In this document: positions 19,573 to 28,710 of the stretch, one piece after another
How the letters are laid out: every line of letters starts with the position of its first letter
Numbering within the stretch: position 1 is the first letter of the stretch
DNA from: Roseateles oligotrophus
GTDB taxonomy: Bacteria > Pseudomonadota > Gammaproteobacteria > Burkholderiales > Burkholderiaceae_C
DNA: 64,000 nt
Direction of reading: 5' to 3'
NCBI RefSeq assembly: GCF_025717515.1
Contig: NZ_JAJIRN010000003.1
Span: forward strand, 434,001 to 498,000
The notes under the pieces: model-generated
The model's input: only the letters and a program-made list of their open reading frames with translations
Told to the model about the DNA's origin: nothing
The model's database searches: none
Program-made: the position numbers and the translations under genes

Positions 19573-19851
19573 ATGACAGACCAAGAAATTTTCGAACGTT
19601 TACAGACAATTCTGATCGATACCTTTGATATCGACGCGGCGGTGATTCACCGTCAGGCCCGTTTGTATGAAGACCTCGACATCGACAGCATTGACGCGGT
19701 CGATCTGATCGTCAAGCTGCGACCCTTGGTCGGCAAGCGCCTGCAGCCGGAGGCTTTCAAGGCCGTGCGTACCCTGCAGGATGTGATCGACGCCCTGCAG
19801 GGCTTGATCAAGAGCGGTGCAGAGACAGGTGTACGGCCCGAGCCGAGCTGA
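19573..19851 (+). CDS. Acyl carrier protein 2 of the aryl-polyene cluster
   Basis: A 92-residue acyl carrier protein with the modified serine in DLDIDSIDAVDLI. Paired ACPs are a constant feature of aryl-polyene systems; studies of a Xenorhabdus system indicate that one carries the starter and the other the elongating chain, but which is which here is not evident. It is separated from ACP 1 by 72 bp, the longest gap in the cluster. Confidence 0.92.
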   Translation: MTDQEIFERLQTILIDTFDIDAAVIHRQARLYEDLDIDSIDAVDLIVKLRPLVGKRLQPEAFKAVRTLQDVIDALQGLIKSGAETGVRPEPS

Positions 19852-19857
19852 GGCGAT

Positions 19858-20403
19858 ATGCGCAGTTTGCTGGTGGGTCTGCTGACCGCCGCTTATCCCT
19901 TGTTGGTCTACTTTGGCCTGGGCCGCTTCGAGCCTCGCTGGCTGGCCTTGATGCTGGCCGGGCTGGCCTTGCTGCGAGCGATCGGCAGTCCGGATCGGTT
20001 TTGGCGTTGGGCGGCTGCGGGCGCTTTGGCGCTGGCCGGGGTCAGCGCTCTAGGCAATGCGGCCCTGCCCTTGAAGCTCTACCCGGTATTGGTCAACACC
20101 GTGCTGCTGTGCGTCTTTGGCGCCAGCCTCTTGCATCCGCCCTCGGCGATCGAAAGATTGGCCCGCCTGCGGGAACCGGAGCTTGATGCGCACGGCGTTG
20201 CTTACACGCGGCGGGTCACCCAGGTCTGGTGTGGCTTCTTCCTCGTCAATGGCGGCATTGCCTTGGCAACCGGATTGTGGGCCAGCAATGCTCAATGGGC
20301 CTTGTACAACGGGCTAATCAGTTATTTGCTGATGGGCCTGCTCTTGGGTGGTGAATGGCTTGTGCGCCAGCGACTGCGGCATAGCCCGCGCAAGGTGAGT
20401 TGA
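19858..20403 (+). CDS. Aryl-polyene cluster integral membrane protein
   Basis: A 181-residue protein with about five hydrophobic segments and short loops, of the uncharacterised family regularly found between the ACPs and the AMP ligase in aryl-polyene clusters. No catalytic motif is visible. It lies 6 bp after ACP 2 and its stop overlaps the next ATG. It could anchor the biosynthetic complex to the inner membrane, which is inference. Confidence 0.8.
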   Translation: MRSLLVGLLTAAYPLLVYFGLGRFEPRWLALMLAGLALLRAIGSPDRFWRWAAAGALALAGVSALGNAALPLKLYPVLVNTVLLCVFGASLLHPPSAIERLARLREPELDAHGVAYTRRVTQVWCGFFLVNGGIALATGLWASNAQWALYNGLISYLLMGLLLGGEWLVRQRLRHSPRKVS

Positions 20404-22097
20404 TGAGTGGCGGGGAATTGGCGGGCTTGATGGCGGACTGTCGTGCGGGCGATAGTTTGCTGGCCAAGCGCGGTTCGGCGCATATCAGCTGGAGGGATTT
20501 CCGCGCGCAATGTGCGGCCTGGAGGCGCGCCTTCGAGGCCCATCCAGGCCAACGCTTTGCGCTCTACTTTGAGGACAGTGCGGACTTTGCGGCCGCCTTG
20601 TTCGGGCTCTGGCATGCCGGCAAGGTCGCCTATTTGCCCGGCGATGGCTTGCCCGCCACCGTGCAAGCATTGAAGCCGCTGGTCGACGCCATGGTGGGCG
20701 ATTTGGCGGGTGCCGCCGTGCTCCCGCAGGCCGCGCAAGCCGGCTTGGCCGAGGCCGACTGGCCCCCGCTCAAGCCGCAGGCGGAGCAGTTGGTGATCTT
20801 CACCTCCGGCTCCACCGCCGCGCCCTTGGCCATAGGCAAGCGACTCGGCCAGTTGTTCAGCGAAGTGGCTTCTTTGGAGCGGGTCTTCGGGGGGCGCCTT
20901 GGGGCCAAGGCCGAGGTGCTGTCCACCGTCTCGCATCAGCATATCTATGGCCTGCTGTTTCGCGTGCTGTGGCCGCTGGCTGCGGGCCGTGTTTTCCATG
21001 CCCGGCGCTACGCTTTTGTCGAGGAGATTGCGGCGGCATTGCCGCCCGATGGCGGCGCGCTGCTGATCGCCAGTCCGGCGCATCTGCGCCGCCTGCCCGC
21101 CGTCAGCCTGCACGACCTGCGGGCGGTGTTTTCTTCCGGCGGGCCCTTGCCCGATGAGGCCTTGCCCGACTGCTTGCGCCTGCTGGGGCAGGCGCCGATC
21201 GAAGTCTTCGGCAGCAGCGAAACCGGCGGCATCGCCTGGCGCCAGCGCAATCCGCAAGCGCCCTCGAGCTGGTCCCCATTGCCGGGGGTTGAATGGCGCA
21301 TCGAGGAGGATTTGCTGGAGATCCGCTCGCCGCATCTGCCCGCATTCACTTGGCTGAGTACAGCCGATCGCGCCTGCGCGCTGGGAGCGAGCTTCGAGTT
21401 GATGGGGCGTGCCGATCGCTTGTTGAAGATTGAGGAAAAGCGTGTCTCGGTGGCGGCAATAGAAGCGGCGCTGCTCGCCACCGCTTGCTTGAGCGAGCTG
21501 CGCGTCTTGAGTCTGCGCAAGACCGCCGGCGGACGCGAACAGCTGGCCGTGGTGGCGGTGCCAAGCGAGCGCGGCTGGGCAATGTACGAGGAACTTGGCA
21601 AAAAGGGTTTCGGTGATTATTTGCGCAAGCAATTGCTGCAAAGCCTGGAGCCGGTGTCGGCGCCACGCCGTTGGCGTTTCGTTTCGCGTTTGCCCTTCAA
21701 CAGCCAAGGCAAGTCGACGCAACGCGAATTGCTGGCCTTGTTTGACCCGCTGCGGCCCACGGCTCGCCTGCTTCAACTGACCGCCACCAGGGCCGAATTG
21801 AGCCTACTGGCCGAAGCCGGCTTGCCGCAGTTCGACGGCCATTTTGACGGCCATCCGGTGCTGCCCGGTGTGGCGCAGGTCGATTGGGCGATTCGTTTTG
21901 GCCGCGAGTGTTTCACGACCCTGCCGGCAAAGTTTGTGGCCATGGAAGGCTTGAAATTTCAACAGGTGATCACGCCCGGCATGACGCTAAGCTTGCAACT
22001 GGATTACAAGCCCGAGGCAGCTCAACTGGCCTTCAAATTCAGTTCCGGCCGTGGCGCCCATGCGAGTGGGCGCCTGCTCTTCGGAGGCGCCGATTGA
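20403..22097 (+). CDS. Fused AMP-dependent acyl ligase / hotdog dehydratase (ApeH-ApeI type)
   Basis: A 564-residue two-domain protein. Residues 1 to about 450 are an ANL-superfamily ligase with the ATP loop TSGSTAAPLAIGK (134-146), the FGSSETGG motif and a C-terminal SQGKSTQREL region containing the catalytic lysine. It should activate the aryl starter acid and load it on an ACP. Residues from about 455 form a FabA/FabZ-like hotdog domain with FDGHFDGHPVLPG (474-487), the dehydratase active-site motif. In E. coli-type clusters these are separate genes. ATG 20403 overlaps the preceding stop; a TTG at 20400 is less likely. Confidence 0.88.
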   Translation: MSGGELAGLMADCRAGDSLLAKRGSAHISWRDFRAQCAAWRRAFEAHPGQRFALYFEDSADFAAALFGLWHAGKVAYLPGDGLPATVQALKPLVDAMVGDLAGAAVLPQAAQAGLAEADWPPLKPQAEQLVIFTSGSTAAPLAIGKRLGQLFSEVASLERVFGGRLGAKAEVLSTVSHQHIYGLLFRVLWPLAAGRVFHARRYAFVEEIAAALPPDGGALLIASPAHLRRLPAVSLHDLRAVFSSGGPLPDEALPDCLRLLGQAPIEVFGSSETGGIAWRQRNPQAPSSWSPLPGVEWRIEEDLLEIRSPHLPAFTWLSTADRACALGASFELMGRADRLLKIEEKRVSVAAIEAALLATACLSELRVLSLRKTAGGREQLAVVAVPSERGWAMYEELGKKGFGDYLRKQLLQSLEPVSAPRRWRFVSRLPFNSQGKSTQRELLALFDPLRPTARLLQLTATRAELSLLAEAGLPQFDGHFDGHPVLPGVAQVDWAIRFGRECFTTLPAKFVAMEGLKFQQVITPGMTLSLQLDYKPEAAQLAFKFSSGRGAHASGRLLFGGAD

Positions 22098-22843
22098 GCG
22101 CCGTGAATCGGACCTTGGCGGTGGTGCCCGTCTATAACCATGGCGCGGCGGTCGGCGCGGTAGTGCAAGGCCTGCGCGCTCATGGCCTGCCGGTGCTGCT
22201 GGTCGATGACGGCAGCGCGGCGGACTGCGCCGCGGTGCTGGATGCGCTCGCGGCGGCCGAACCGGGGCAAATCCGCGTCGAGCGCCTGCCCGTCAATCAG
22301 GGCAAGGGTGGCGCGATGATGGCCGGCCTGCGCCGCGCGCTGGCCCTGGGCTATAGCCACGCGTTGCAGATCGATGCCGATGGGCAACATGATGGGTCGG
22401 ACGTGCCGCGCTTCCTCGCCTTGTCCAAGGCGCACCCGAGCCACTTCATCTGCGGCTGCCCGGTTTATGACGACACGGTGCCCCGAGCGCGTCTGTATGG
22501 CCGCTATGCCACCCATATTTGGGTCTGGATCAATACCTTGTCCATGCAGCTGCGCGATTCGATGTGCGGCTTTCGTGTCTACCCTTTGGCGCCCACGGTG
22601 GCGCTGATCGATAGCGTTAGCATCGGGCGCCGCATGGACTTTGATGTCGAGATTGCCGTCCGCCTGCTCTGGCGCGGCCTGCCCGTCATCAATCAACCGA
22701 CGCGGGTCAGTTACCCCAGCGACGGCATCTCGCATTTTCGAGCGCTGCATGACAACCTCTTGATCTCCTGGATGCACACCCGTTTGTTCTTCGGCATGCT
22801 GGCGCGTGCGCCGATGCTGTTGTGGCGGCGACTTCCCCGATGA
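22094..22843 (+). CDS. Glycosyltransferase family 2 (aryl-polyene cluster)
   Basis: A 249-residue GT-A fold enzyme. The nucleotide-sugar site starts at VVPVYNHG, the metal-binding motif is LQIDADGQHD, and the downstream acceptor region ends in a hydrophobic stretch. It should place a sugar in the lipid anchor of the aryl polyene. The start is TTG at 22094 overlapping the previous stop, or GTG at 22103; the much longer frame from 21884 is within the ligase gene and is rejected. Confidence 0.85.
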   Translation: MSAVNRTLAVVPVYNHGAAVGAVVQGLRAHGLPVLLVDDGSAADCAAVLDALAAAEPGQIRVERLPVNQGKGGAMMAGLRRALALGYSHALQIDADGQHDGSDVPRFLALSKAHPSHFICGCPVYDDTVPRARLYGRYATHIWVWINTLSMQLRDSMCGFRVYPLAPTVALIDSVSIGRRMDFDVEIAVRLLWRGLPVINQPTRVSYPSDGISHFRALHDNLLISWMHTRLFFGMLARAPMLLWRRLPR

Positions 22844-23775
22844 GCGGCGCTGCTCGCAATCGGCATTGGGCCGACTTGGGTGAATCCACTTTTGTGGCCG
22901 GCATTTGGTTGCTCTATGGGCTGCACCGATTGACCGGGCGGTGGGGGTTTCGGCTCGTGTTGGCGCCGGTGGTTTTGTTCCATTGGCTGAGCCGGCCCGG
23001 CCTGCGGCGAGACTCATTGCAGTACCTGCGTCGCTTGCATGACTACCGCCCCGTGTTCGCCAAACCACCTGGCTGGCCGCAGGGCCTGCGTCATGTGGCT
23101 TTGTTCGCCGAAACCATGTTGGACAAGCTTTTGGCCATCGCCGGACGCTATCCGGTCGAGCGGGTCACCATTGTTGGTGCGGGCCCCTTGCGGCAAGCTG
23201 CTGCAGCGGGGCAGGGGGGCATCATCGTAACCGCGCATATCGGCTGCTTGGAGCTATGCCGCGCGCTGATCGATGATGGCGGTGCCTTTCGCCTCAATGT
23301 GCTGGTGCACACAGCGCATGCGCAGGATTTCAACCGGATTCTGCAGCGGCTAAATCCGCACAGCCGGGTGCGCCTGATCGAGGTCACGGAGATCGATGTG
23401 GGGACCGCGATGCTGTTGAGCGAGAAGGTTGCAGCCGGGGAGTTCGTGGCGATCGCCGGTGATCGCATTCCGGTGCGCCAAAGCAAGACGGTGCTGGTCG
23501 ACTTTCTCGGTCACCCGGCCCAGTTCCCTGTCGGCCCCTACGTCCTGGCCGGCTTGTTGAAATGCCCACTCTATATGTTGAGCTGCCTGCACGCCGGGCG
23601 CGGTTATGCAATTCGCTTTGACTTGCTGGCGCAGCAGGTCTTGCTGCCGCGCGGTCAGCGTGAGCAGGCCTTGCAAAAGCATGCCGAGCAGTACGTGTTC
23701 GCCCTGAGCGAACTGCTGCACGAATCGCCCTACGACTGGTTCAATTTCTTCCCTTTTTGGGACCAAACCACATGA
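22840..23775 (+). CDS. Lipid A-type (LpxL-like) acyltransferase, aryl-polyene cluster
   Basis: A 311-residue acyltransferase of the LpxL/HtrB family with one N-terminal hydrophobic region. The catalytic HX4E motif is in TAHIGCLELC, and the conserved GDRIPVRQSKTV motif lies farther on. Such enzymes in aryl-polyene clusters are believed to acylate the sugar or glycerol anchor. It starts by an ATGA overlap with the glycosyltransferase and its stop overlaps the lyase start in the same way. Confidence 0.87.
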   Translation: MSGAARNRHWADLGESTFVAGIWLLYGLHRLTGRWGFRLVLAPVVLFHWLSRPGLRRDSLQYLRRLHDYRPVFAKPPGWPQGLRHVALFAETMLDKLLAIAGRYPVERVTIVGAGPLRQAAAAGQGGIIVTAHIGCLELCRALIDDGGAFRLNVLVHTAHAQDFNRILQRLNPHSRVRLIEVTEIDVGTAMLLSEKVAAGEFVAIAGDRIPVRQSKTVLVDFLGHPAQFPVGPYVLAGLLKCPLYMLSCLHAGRGYAIRFDLLAQQVLLPRGQREQALQKHAEQYVFALSELLHESPYDWFNFFPFWDQTT

Positions 23776-25325
23776 CAAGCCCTCAGTCTCATCCCTCATC
23801 CTCAGCGGTGGTTTTTAATGGGCAACGCCTGAGCATCGAGGATGTTTGCGCGCTCGCCCATGGTCAGCGCCAAGCAATATTGAGCCCGGATGCGGGGTTT
23901 CGCGCTCATATCCAGTCCGGCGCCGATTTCGTGGCCCGCCTGCTGGCCGAGGAGGGCGTGATTTACGGCGTCACCACCGGCTACGGCGACTCCTGCACCG
24001 TCAACGTGCCGCCGGCGCTGGTCGCCGAGCTGCCGCACCATCTCTACACCTACCATGGCTGTGGCATGGGCGCGCTGCTTGGTGTGGCCGAAACAAGGGC
24101 GGTGCTGGCGGCGCGACTGGCGTCGCTGAGTCAGGGCATGTCGGGCGTTAGCGTCGACCTGCTGGCGCAGCTTGAGGCCCTGCTCAAACATGACATCTTG
24201 CCGCTGATACCGTCCGAAGGCTCGGTCGGCGCCAGTGGCGATCTGACCCCCTTGTCTTATTTGGCCGCGGTCTTGTGTGGCGAGCGTGAAGTGCTGTTCA
24301 AGGGTGCTCGCATGGGCGCCGAGCAGGCCTTGGCCCTGGTCGGGCTGAAGCCGCTGCGCCTGCGGCCCAAGGAGGGCCTGGCGATCATGAACGGCACCGC
24401 CGTGATGACGGGGCTGGCCTGCCTGGCCTGGCAGCGCGCCGAATACCTGTGCCGAATGGCGACCCGCCTGACCGCCATCAATGTGATTGCCAGCGGCGGC
24501 AATGCGCATCATTTTGACGAGGCCTTGTTTGCAGCCAAGCCCCATCCGGGCCAGCAATTATGCGCCGAACGCCTGCGCGCCGATCTGGCCAGCGACAGGC
24601 CGAGCCGCAACGAGCAGCGCCTGCAAGACCGCTACTCGCTGCGTTGTGCGCCGCATGTGATCGGTGTGCTGCAAGACGCGCTGCCTTTCCTGCGTCAGCT
24701 GATCGAGAACGAGCTGAACAGCGCCAATGACAACCCCCTGATCGATGCGCGCAATGAGTTGGTATTGCATGGTGGGCATTTCTACGGCGGCCATATCGCG
24801 CTGGCCATGGACACGCTGAAGACGGCGGTGGCCAATGTGGCCGACCTGCTGGACCGCCAACTGGCCTTGTTGGTGGACACCCGCTACAACCATGGTCTGC
24901 CCGCCAACCTGTCTGCCGCGACGGGCGAGCGTGCGGCCATCAACCATGGGCTGAAGGCGCTGCAGATCAGCGTTTCCGCCTGGACGGCCGAGGCCTTGAA
25001 GGGCACGATGCCGGCCTCGGTGTTCAGCCGTTCGACCGAGTGCCATAACCAGGACAAAGTCAGCATGGGCACCATCGCGGCGCGTGACTGCCTGCGCGTG
25101 CTGGAGCTGAGCGAGCAGGTCTTGGCGGCGATGCTGATCGCCGCGCGGCAAGGCCTGACCCTGCGTGGCCGCCAGCAGAAGATCGAGCTGAGCCCGGCCT
25201 TGGCGCAGATGCAGGCCGACCTGAGCGAGCGGCTGGCGCTGATCGAAGAAGACCGCGCGCTGGACGGTGATTTGCAGCGTCTGTTGCTGGCGCTGCGCGA
25301 GCGCGCTTGGAACCTGTATGACTGA
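23772..25325 (+). CDS. Aromatic amino acid ammonia lyase (HAL/PAL/TAL family)
   Basis: A 517-residue enzyme that removes ammonia from an aromatic amino acid. The self-formed MIO electrophile comes from Ala154-Ser155-Gly156 in GSVGASGDLTP, and the catalytic Tyr65 is in IYGVTTGYG. The substrate-selecting pair is Tyr94-His95 (LYTYHGCG), which is neither the His-Leu of bacterial tyrosine lyase nor the Ser-His of histidine lyase, so specificity is uncertain. In this cluster it most probably makes the cinnamate or coumarate-like aryl starter. It is coupled to its neighbours by ATGA overlaps. Confidence 0.92.
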   Translation: MTSPQSHPSSSAVVFNGQRLSIEDVCALAHGQRQAILSPDAGFRAHIQSGADFVARLLAEEGVIYGVTTGYGDSCTVNVPPALVAELPHHLYTYHGCGMGALLGVAETRAVLAARLASLSQGMSGVSVDLLAQLEALLKHDILPLIPSEGSVGASGDLTPLSYLAAVLCGEREVLFKGARMGAEQALALVGLKPLRLRPKEGLAIMNGTAVMTGLACLAWQRAEYLCRMATRLTAINVIASGGNAHHFDEALFAAKPHPGQQLCAERLRADLASDRPSRNEQRLQDRYSLRCAPHVIGVLQDALPFLRQLIENELNSANDNPLIDARNELVLHGGHFYGGHIALAMDTLKTAVANVADLLDRQLALLVDTRYNHGLPANLSAATGERAAINHGLKALQISVSAWTAEALKGTMPASVFSRSTECHNQDKVSMGTIAARDCLRVLELSEQVLAAMLIAARQGLTLRGRQQKIELSPALAQMQADLSERLALIEEDRALDGDLQRLLLALRERAWNLYD

Positions 25326-25740
25326 GCCCGATTTGAGTCACAGCATCGAGCTGGCGCCGGCCTTTCATGACCTTGACCCGCTCGATATCGTCTGGCATGG
25401 CCATTACGTCAAGTACCTGGAAATTGCCCGCTGCGCGCTCTTGGCCAAGTTCAACTACGACTACCCGCAGATGCGCGAGTCCGGCTATGCGTGGCCCATC
25501 GTCGATATGCGGCTCAAGTATGTCGGCTCGGCCAGCTTCAACCAGCGCCTGATCGTGCAGGCCAAGATTGTCGAGTGGGAGATGCGCCTGAAGATCGAAT
25601 ACGTGATCTCTGACGCGCTCAGCGGCCAGATGTTGACGAAGGCGCACACGACGCAGGTGGCGCTGTCCATCGCGACGCGTGAAATGCAATATGTTTGCCC
25701 GGCCGTGCTGTGGCAGCGGCTTGGGGTGGTGCCGGTATGA
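25318..25740 (+). CDS. Acyl-CoA/ACP thioesterase, YbgC/4-hydroxybenzoyl-CoA type
   Basis: A 140-residue hotdog-fold thioesterase. The catalytic aspartate region DLDPLDIVWHGHYVKYLE is near the N-terminus, as in YbgC. It may release the aryl starter or finished polyene from a carrier, or correct wrongly loaded chains. ATG 25318 overlaps the lyase gene by 8 bp; the frame upstream from 25267 is part of the lyase gene. Confidence 0.87.
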   Translation: MTEPDLSHSIELAPAFHDLDPLDIVWHGHYVKYLEIARCALLAKFNYDYPQMRESGYAWPIVDMRLKYVGSASFNQRLIVQAKIVEWEMRLKIEYVISDALSGQMLTKAHTTQVALSIATREMQYVCPAVLWQRLGVVPV

Positions 25741-26345
25741 AGCGACTATTGCTGCTGCTTGCAAGTTCGCTCGGGCTGATGCTGCCCGCTTGGTCGGGTG
25801 ATCTGGCGAGCGAAATCCGTAGCCGCTTGAGTCAGCCCGAGGTCTTGCATGGAGACTTCGAGCAAGCGAAGACCGTCAGCGGCTTTGCCAAGCCCTTGCA
25901 ATCGCGCGGTGATTTTCTAGTCGCGCGTGGGCGTGGCGTTCTGTGGCGCACGGTCGAGCCCTTCGCCAGTGAATTGCGCCTGACTCGGGATGAAATCAAG
26001 GCCAGTCAGGGCGGCAGCGTCAGTTTCAAGTTGGACGCCGCCAAAGAGCCGACCGTGCGCGTCATCAATGGCCTGATGTTCGCGCTGCTGAATGGCGATG
26101 TGGCGCGCTTAAGTGAGCTGTTCGAGTTCAGCGGTGCGGCGCAAGGCAAAAGCTGGAACCTGACGCTAACGCCGAAACAACTCGCATTGGCGCGTTTGCT
26201 CAAGCGGGTGGAGTTGCACGGGGATTCCCTGGTGCGCCGGATCGTGCTGGACGAGGCCAATGGTGATGTCACGCAGATCCGCTTTCTGAATCAACGCGGC
26301 GAGGCCGCAGCCTTGAGTTCTGCCGATCAAGCACGGTTTGACTGA
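25737..26345 (+). CDS. LolA-like outer-membrane lipoprotein carrier protein
   Basis: A 202-residue periplasmic protein. A Sec signal (MKRLLLLLASSLGLMLPAWSG) precedes a LolA-type fold with the characteristic FEQAKTVSGFAKPLQSRGDFLV opening and LWRTVEPF strand. LolA-like proteins bind acyl chains in a half-barrel; in aryl-polyene clusters they are thought to carry the lipid across the periplasm. It lies between the thioesterase (ATGA overlap) and the MMPL exporter (1 bp gap), matching an export role. Confidence 0.88.
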   Translation: MKRLLLLLASSLGLMLPAWSGDLASEIRSRLSQPEVLHGDFEQAKTVSGFAKPLQSRGDFLVARGRGVLWRTVEPFASELRLTRDEIKASQGGSVSFKLDAAKEPTVRVINGLMFALLNGDVARLSELFEFSGAAQGKSWNLTLTPKQLALARLLKRVELHGDSLVRRIVLDEANGDVTQIRFLNQRGEAAALSSADQARFD

Positions 26346-26346
26346 G

Positions 26347-28710
26347 ATGAAGAGTTCAATCGCCGTGCCGCGCGGACTGCGCCTGTTTGGCGCCCTTTGG
26401 TTGGTCTGGGTGCTGCTGGTCGGCGGTCATAATCTCTGGCTCTGGACCGTCTCCGGGCGGGCCTTGGACACCGATATCCTGGCCATGCTGCCGCGCGACG
26501 AGCAGCAGCCTGTGGTGGTCGAGGCGACCCGGCGTTTGGCCGATGCCGGTGCAAGGCGGGTGGTGGTGCTGGTCGGCGGCGGCGATTGGGCCTCGGCCCA
26601 GCGCGGCGGCGATGCCTTTGCGCAAGAATTTTCAGGGCTGGATGTGAACCTGCGCTACCGCGTCGATGATGGCGCGGCGCAGCAGTATCTTGAGCTGTTT
26701 GCGCCGGCGCGCGAGGGCTTGTTGACGGCGGCCGGCCGGCTCGCTTTGAGCGCACAGGCGCCCGCCGATTTGGCCGCCCAGGCGGTGGTCCTTTTGCATC
26801 AGCCGATGGGTGCCCCGCGCGTCGGAAGCTGGGCTCAAGATCCGCTCAATCTATTTGGCCAATGGCTGGTCGAACGAGCGCAGTCCAGCCGTGTGCGGGT
26901 GCAAGAGGGGCGCTTGGCGCTGCAGGACGAGCGGCAGCAATGGTGGGCCGTCTTGATGCTCGAAACCCAGGGTTCCGGTTTTGCGTTGGCCAGTCAGCAA
27001 GCCCTGCTGCCTCGGCTCGAACAAGGGCGCAGGCAAGCCTTGGCCGCCGGGGCGGCGCAGGTCCTCGCCACCGGCGTGCCCTTGTTTGCGGCCGCCGCCG
27101 CGACGCAGGCCCAGAACGAAGTGCATGTCATTGGGCTGGGTTCGCTGGCCGGCATCATTGTGCTGACGCTGTTTGCGTTCAGCTCGCTGCGGCCGCGCAT
27201 TCTGGTCACCTTGTCCATCGCCGTCGGCTTGCTATCGGCCATCTCGATCTGCTCGGTCTTGTTCGAGCGGTTGCACCTGATCACGCTGGTGTTCGGCGCC
27301 AGTCTGATCGGTGTGGCGGAGAACTACGGCACCAATTATTTTTGCGCCCGACTCGGTCTGGCGCCGCAGCAACGCTTCGAGATGCTGCGCGCGCAAGCGC
27401 CGGTAATGTGGTTGGCCATGCTGACGACGGTGATCGGCTACGCGCTGCTGGCCTTGACGCCTTTTCCGGGATTGCAGCAGATGGCGGTGTTCTCGGCCTT
27501 GGGTCTGCTGTGCTCCTTCATCACCGTGATGCTGTGGTTCCCCTTGTTGGATGGCGGCCGCATGGATGAAACCCGTTTCTCACGCTGGCTGGGCAGCCGC
27601 CGAGCGAAATGGCCCAGCCTCGGTCGCAACCGCTTCAGCGCCGGCCTTGCGCTGATGAGCGCCGCTCTGCTGGCCGCCGGCGCCATGCTTTTGCGCGGCA
27701 ATGACGACATTCGTCTGTTGCAGAACGCCCCGCCTGACTTGGTACGGGCACAGCGCGAGGTCGGCCGGCTGTTGGAGTTACCGGGTGTGGCGCAGTTCAT
27801 CATCGTGCGAGGCGCCAATGTGCAGCAGGTGCTTGAGCGTGAAGAGGCCTTGAAGGTCGAGCTTGATCAGCTGCGAGCTCAGGGCCAGCTGGACGCCTAC
27901 CAAGCGATCTCCGATTGGGTGCCTTCGATGACAAGGCAGCGGCAAGATCAAACCTTGGTGAATGCAAAGATCTTTGCCGCGGGCGACGGCGTTTTGGCCC
28001 TGGCCGAGCAGCGCCTGGGTCAAGCACTGCAGCGCACCTCAAGCAGCAGCAGTCCGCTTGCATTTGAGGCCTGGTTGGCCGCACCGATCTCCGAGCCGCT
28101 GCGGCATCAATGGCTGGGGCCTTTGGAAGGTGGGGTGGCGACGGCGGTTTTGCTGCGCGGCGTCGACACCGCCTCGGCGCAGGCTGCTGTGCAGGCGGCG
28201 GCCCAGCGCGCCGGCGTGATTTGGGTGGACAAAGTAGCCGAGGTATCGCGCTTGCTGGGGCGCTACCGCGTCATCATGGCCGCCGTCATCGTGCTGGGCT
28301 ATGGACTGGTCTGGCTTGCCTTGGCTTGGCGCTTTGGTCGTACGGCTTGGCGCGCCCTGGCGCCGACGGCACTGGCCAGCCTTCTAAGCCTCGCTTTGCT
28401 GGCCTGCCTGGGCCAGCCCTTGCAGTTGTTTCATGTGTTGCCGCTGCTGATCCTGCTCGGCCTGGGCGTGGACTACGGCATCTTCATGTTGGAACAGCCG
28501 GCGCGCAGCGCGACCCGGCCATTTCTGTCCATCACCTTGGCGGCGGCCAGCACCTTGTTGTCTTTTGGCCTGCTGGCCTTGTCCGGTACACCGGCGCTGC
28601 GCGCTTTTGGTTTGACCATGTTGCTGGGTATCAGCCTCGCTTGGGCCTTGACGCCGGTCTTTCTGCCTTCTTCTTCATCTACTGCATTACCTACCAAAGC
28701 CGAGCCATGA
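26347..28710 (+). CDS. MMPL/RND-family exporter of the aryl-polyene cluster
   Basis: A 787-residue inner-membrane transporter. The first transmembrane helix is followed by a long periplasmic domain, five helices, a second periplasmic domain and five more helices, the usual RND two-fold repeat. The proton-relay region of the second half contains LGLGVDYGIFMLEQ, and the first half has GVAENYGTNY. It probably extracts the aryl-polyene lipid from the inner membrane for the LolA-like carrier. ATG 26347 is preferred to a TTG at 26338. Confidence 0.9.
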   Translation: MKSSIAVPRGLRLFGALWLVWVLLVGGHNLWLWTVSGRALDTDILAMLPRDEQQPVVVEATRRLADAGARRVVVLVGGGDWASAQRGGDAFAQEFSGLDVNLRYRVDDGAAQQYLELFAPAREGLLTAAGRLALSAQAPADLAAQAVVLLHQPMGAPRVGSWAQDPLNLFGQWLVERAQSSRVRVQEGRLALQDERQQWWAVLMLETQGSGFALASQQALLPRLEQGRRQALAAGAAQVLATGVPLFAAAAATQAQNEVHVIGLGSLAGIIVLTLFAFSSLRPRILVTLSIAVGLLSAISICSVLFERLHLITLVFGASLIGVAENYGTNYFCARLGLAPQQRFEMLRAQAPVMWLAMLTTVIGYALLALTPFPGLQQMAVFSALGLLCSFITVMLWFPLLDGGRMDETRFSRWLGSRRAKWPSLGRNRFSAGLALMSAALLAAGAMLLRGNDDIRLLQNAPPDLVRAQREVGRLLELPGVAQFIIVRGANVQQVLEREEALKVELDQLRAQGQLDAYQAISDWVPSMTRQRQDQTLVNAKIFAAGDGVLALAEQRLGQALQRTSSSSSPLAFEAWLAAPISEPLRHQWLGPLEGGVATAVLLRGVDTASAQAAVQAAAQRAGVIWVDKVAEVSRLLGRYRVIMAAVIVLGYGLVWLALAWRFGRTAWRALAPTALASLLSLALLACLGQPLQLFHVLPLLILLGLGVDYGIFMLEQPARSATRPFLSITLAAASTLLSFGLLALSGTPALRAFGLTMLLGISLAWALTPVFLPSSSSTALPTKAEP

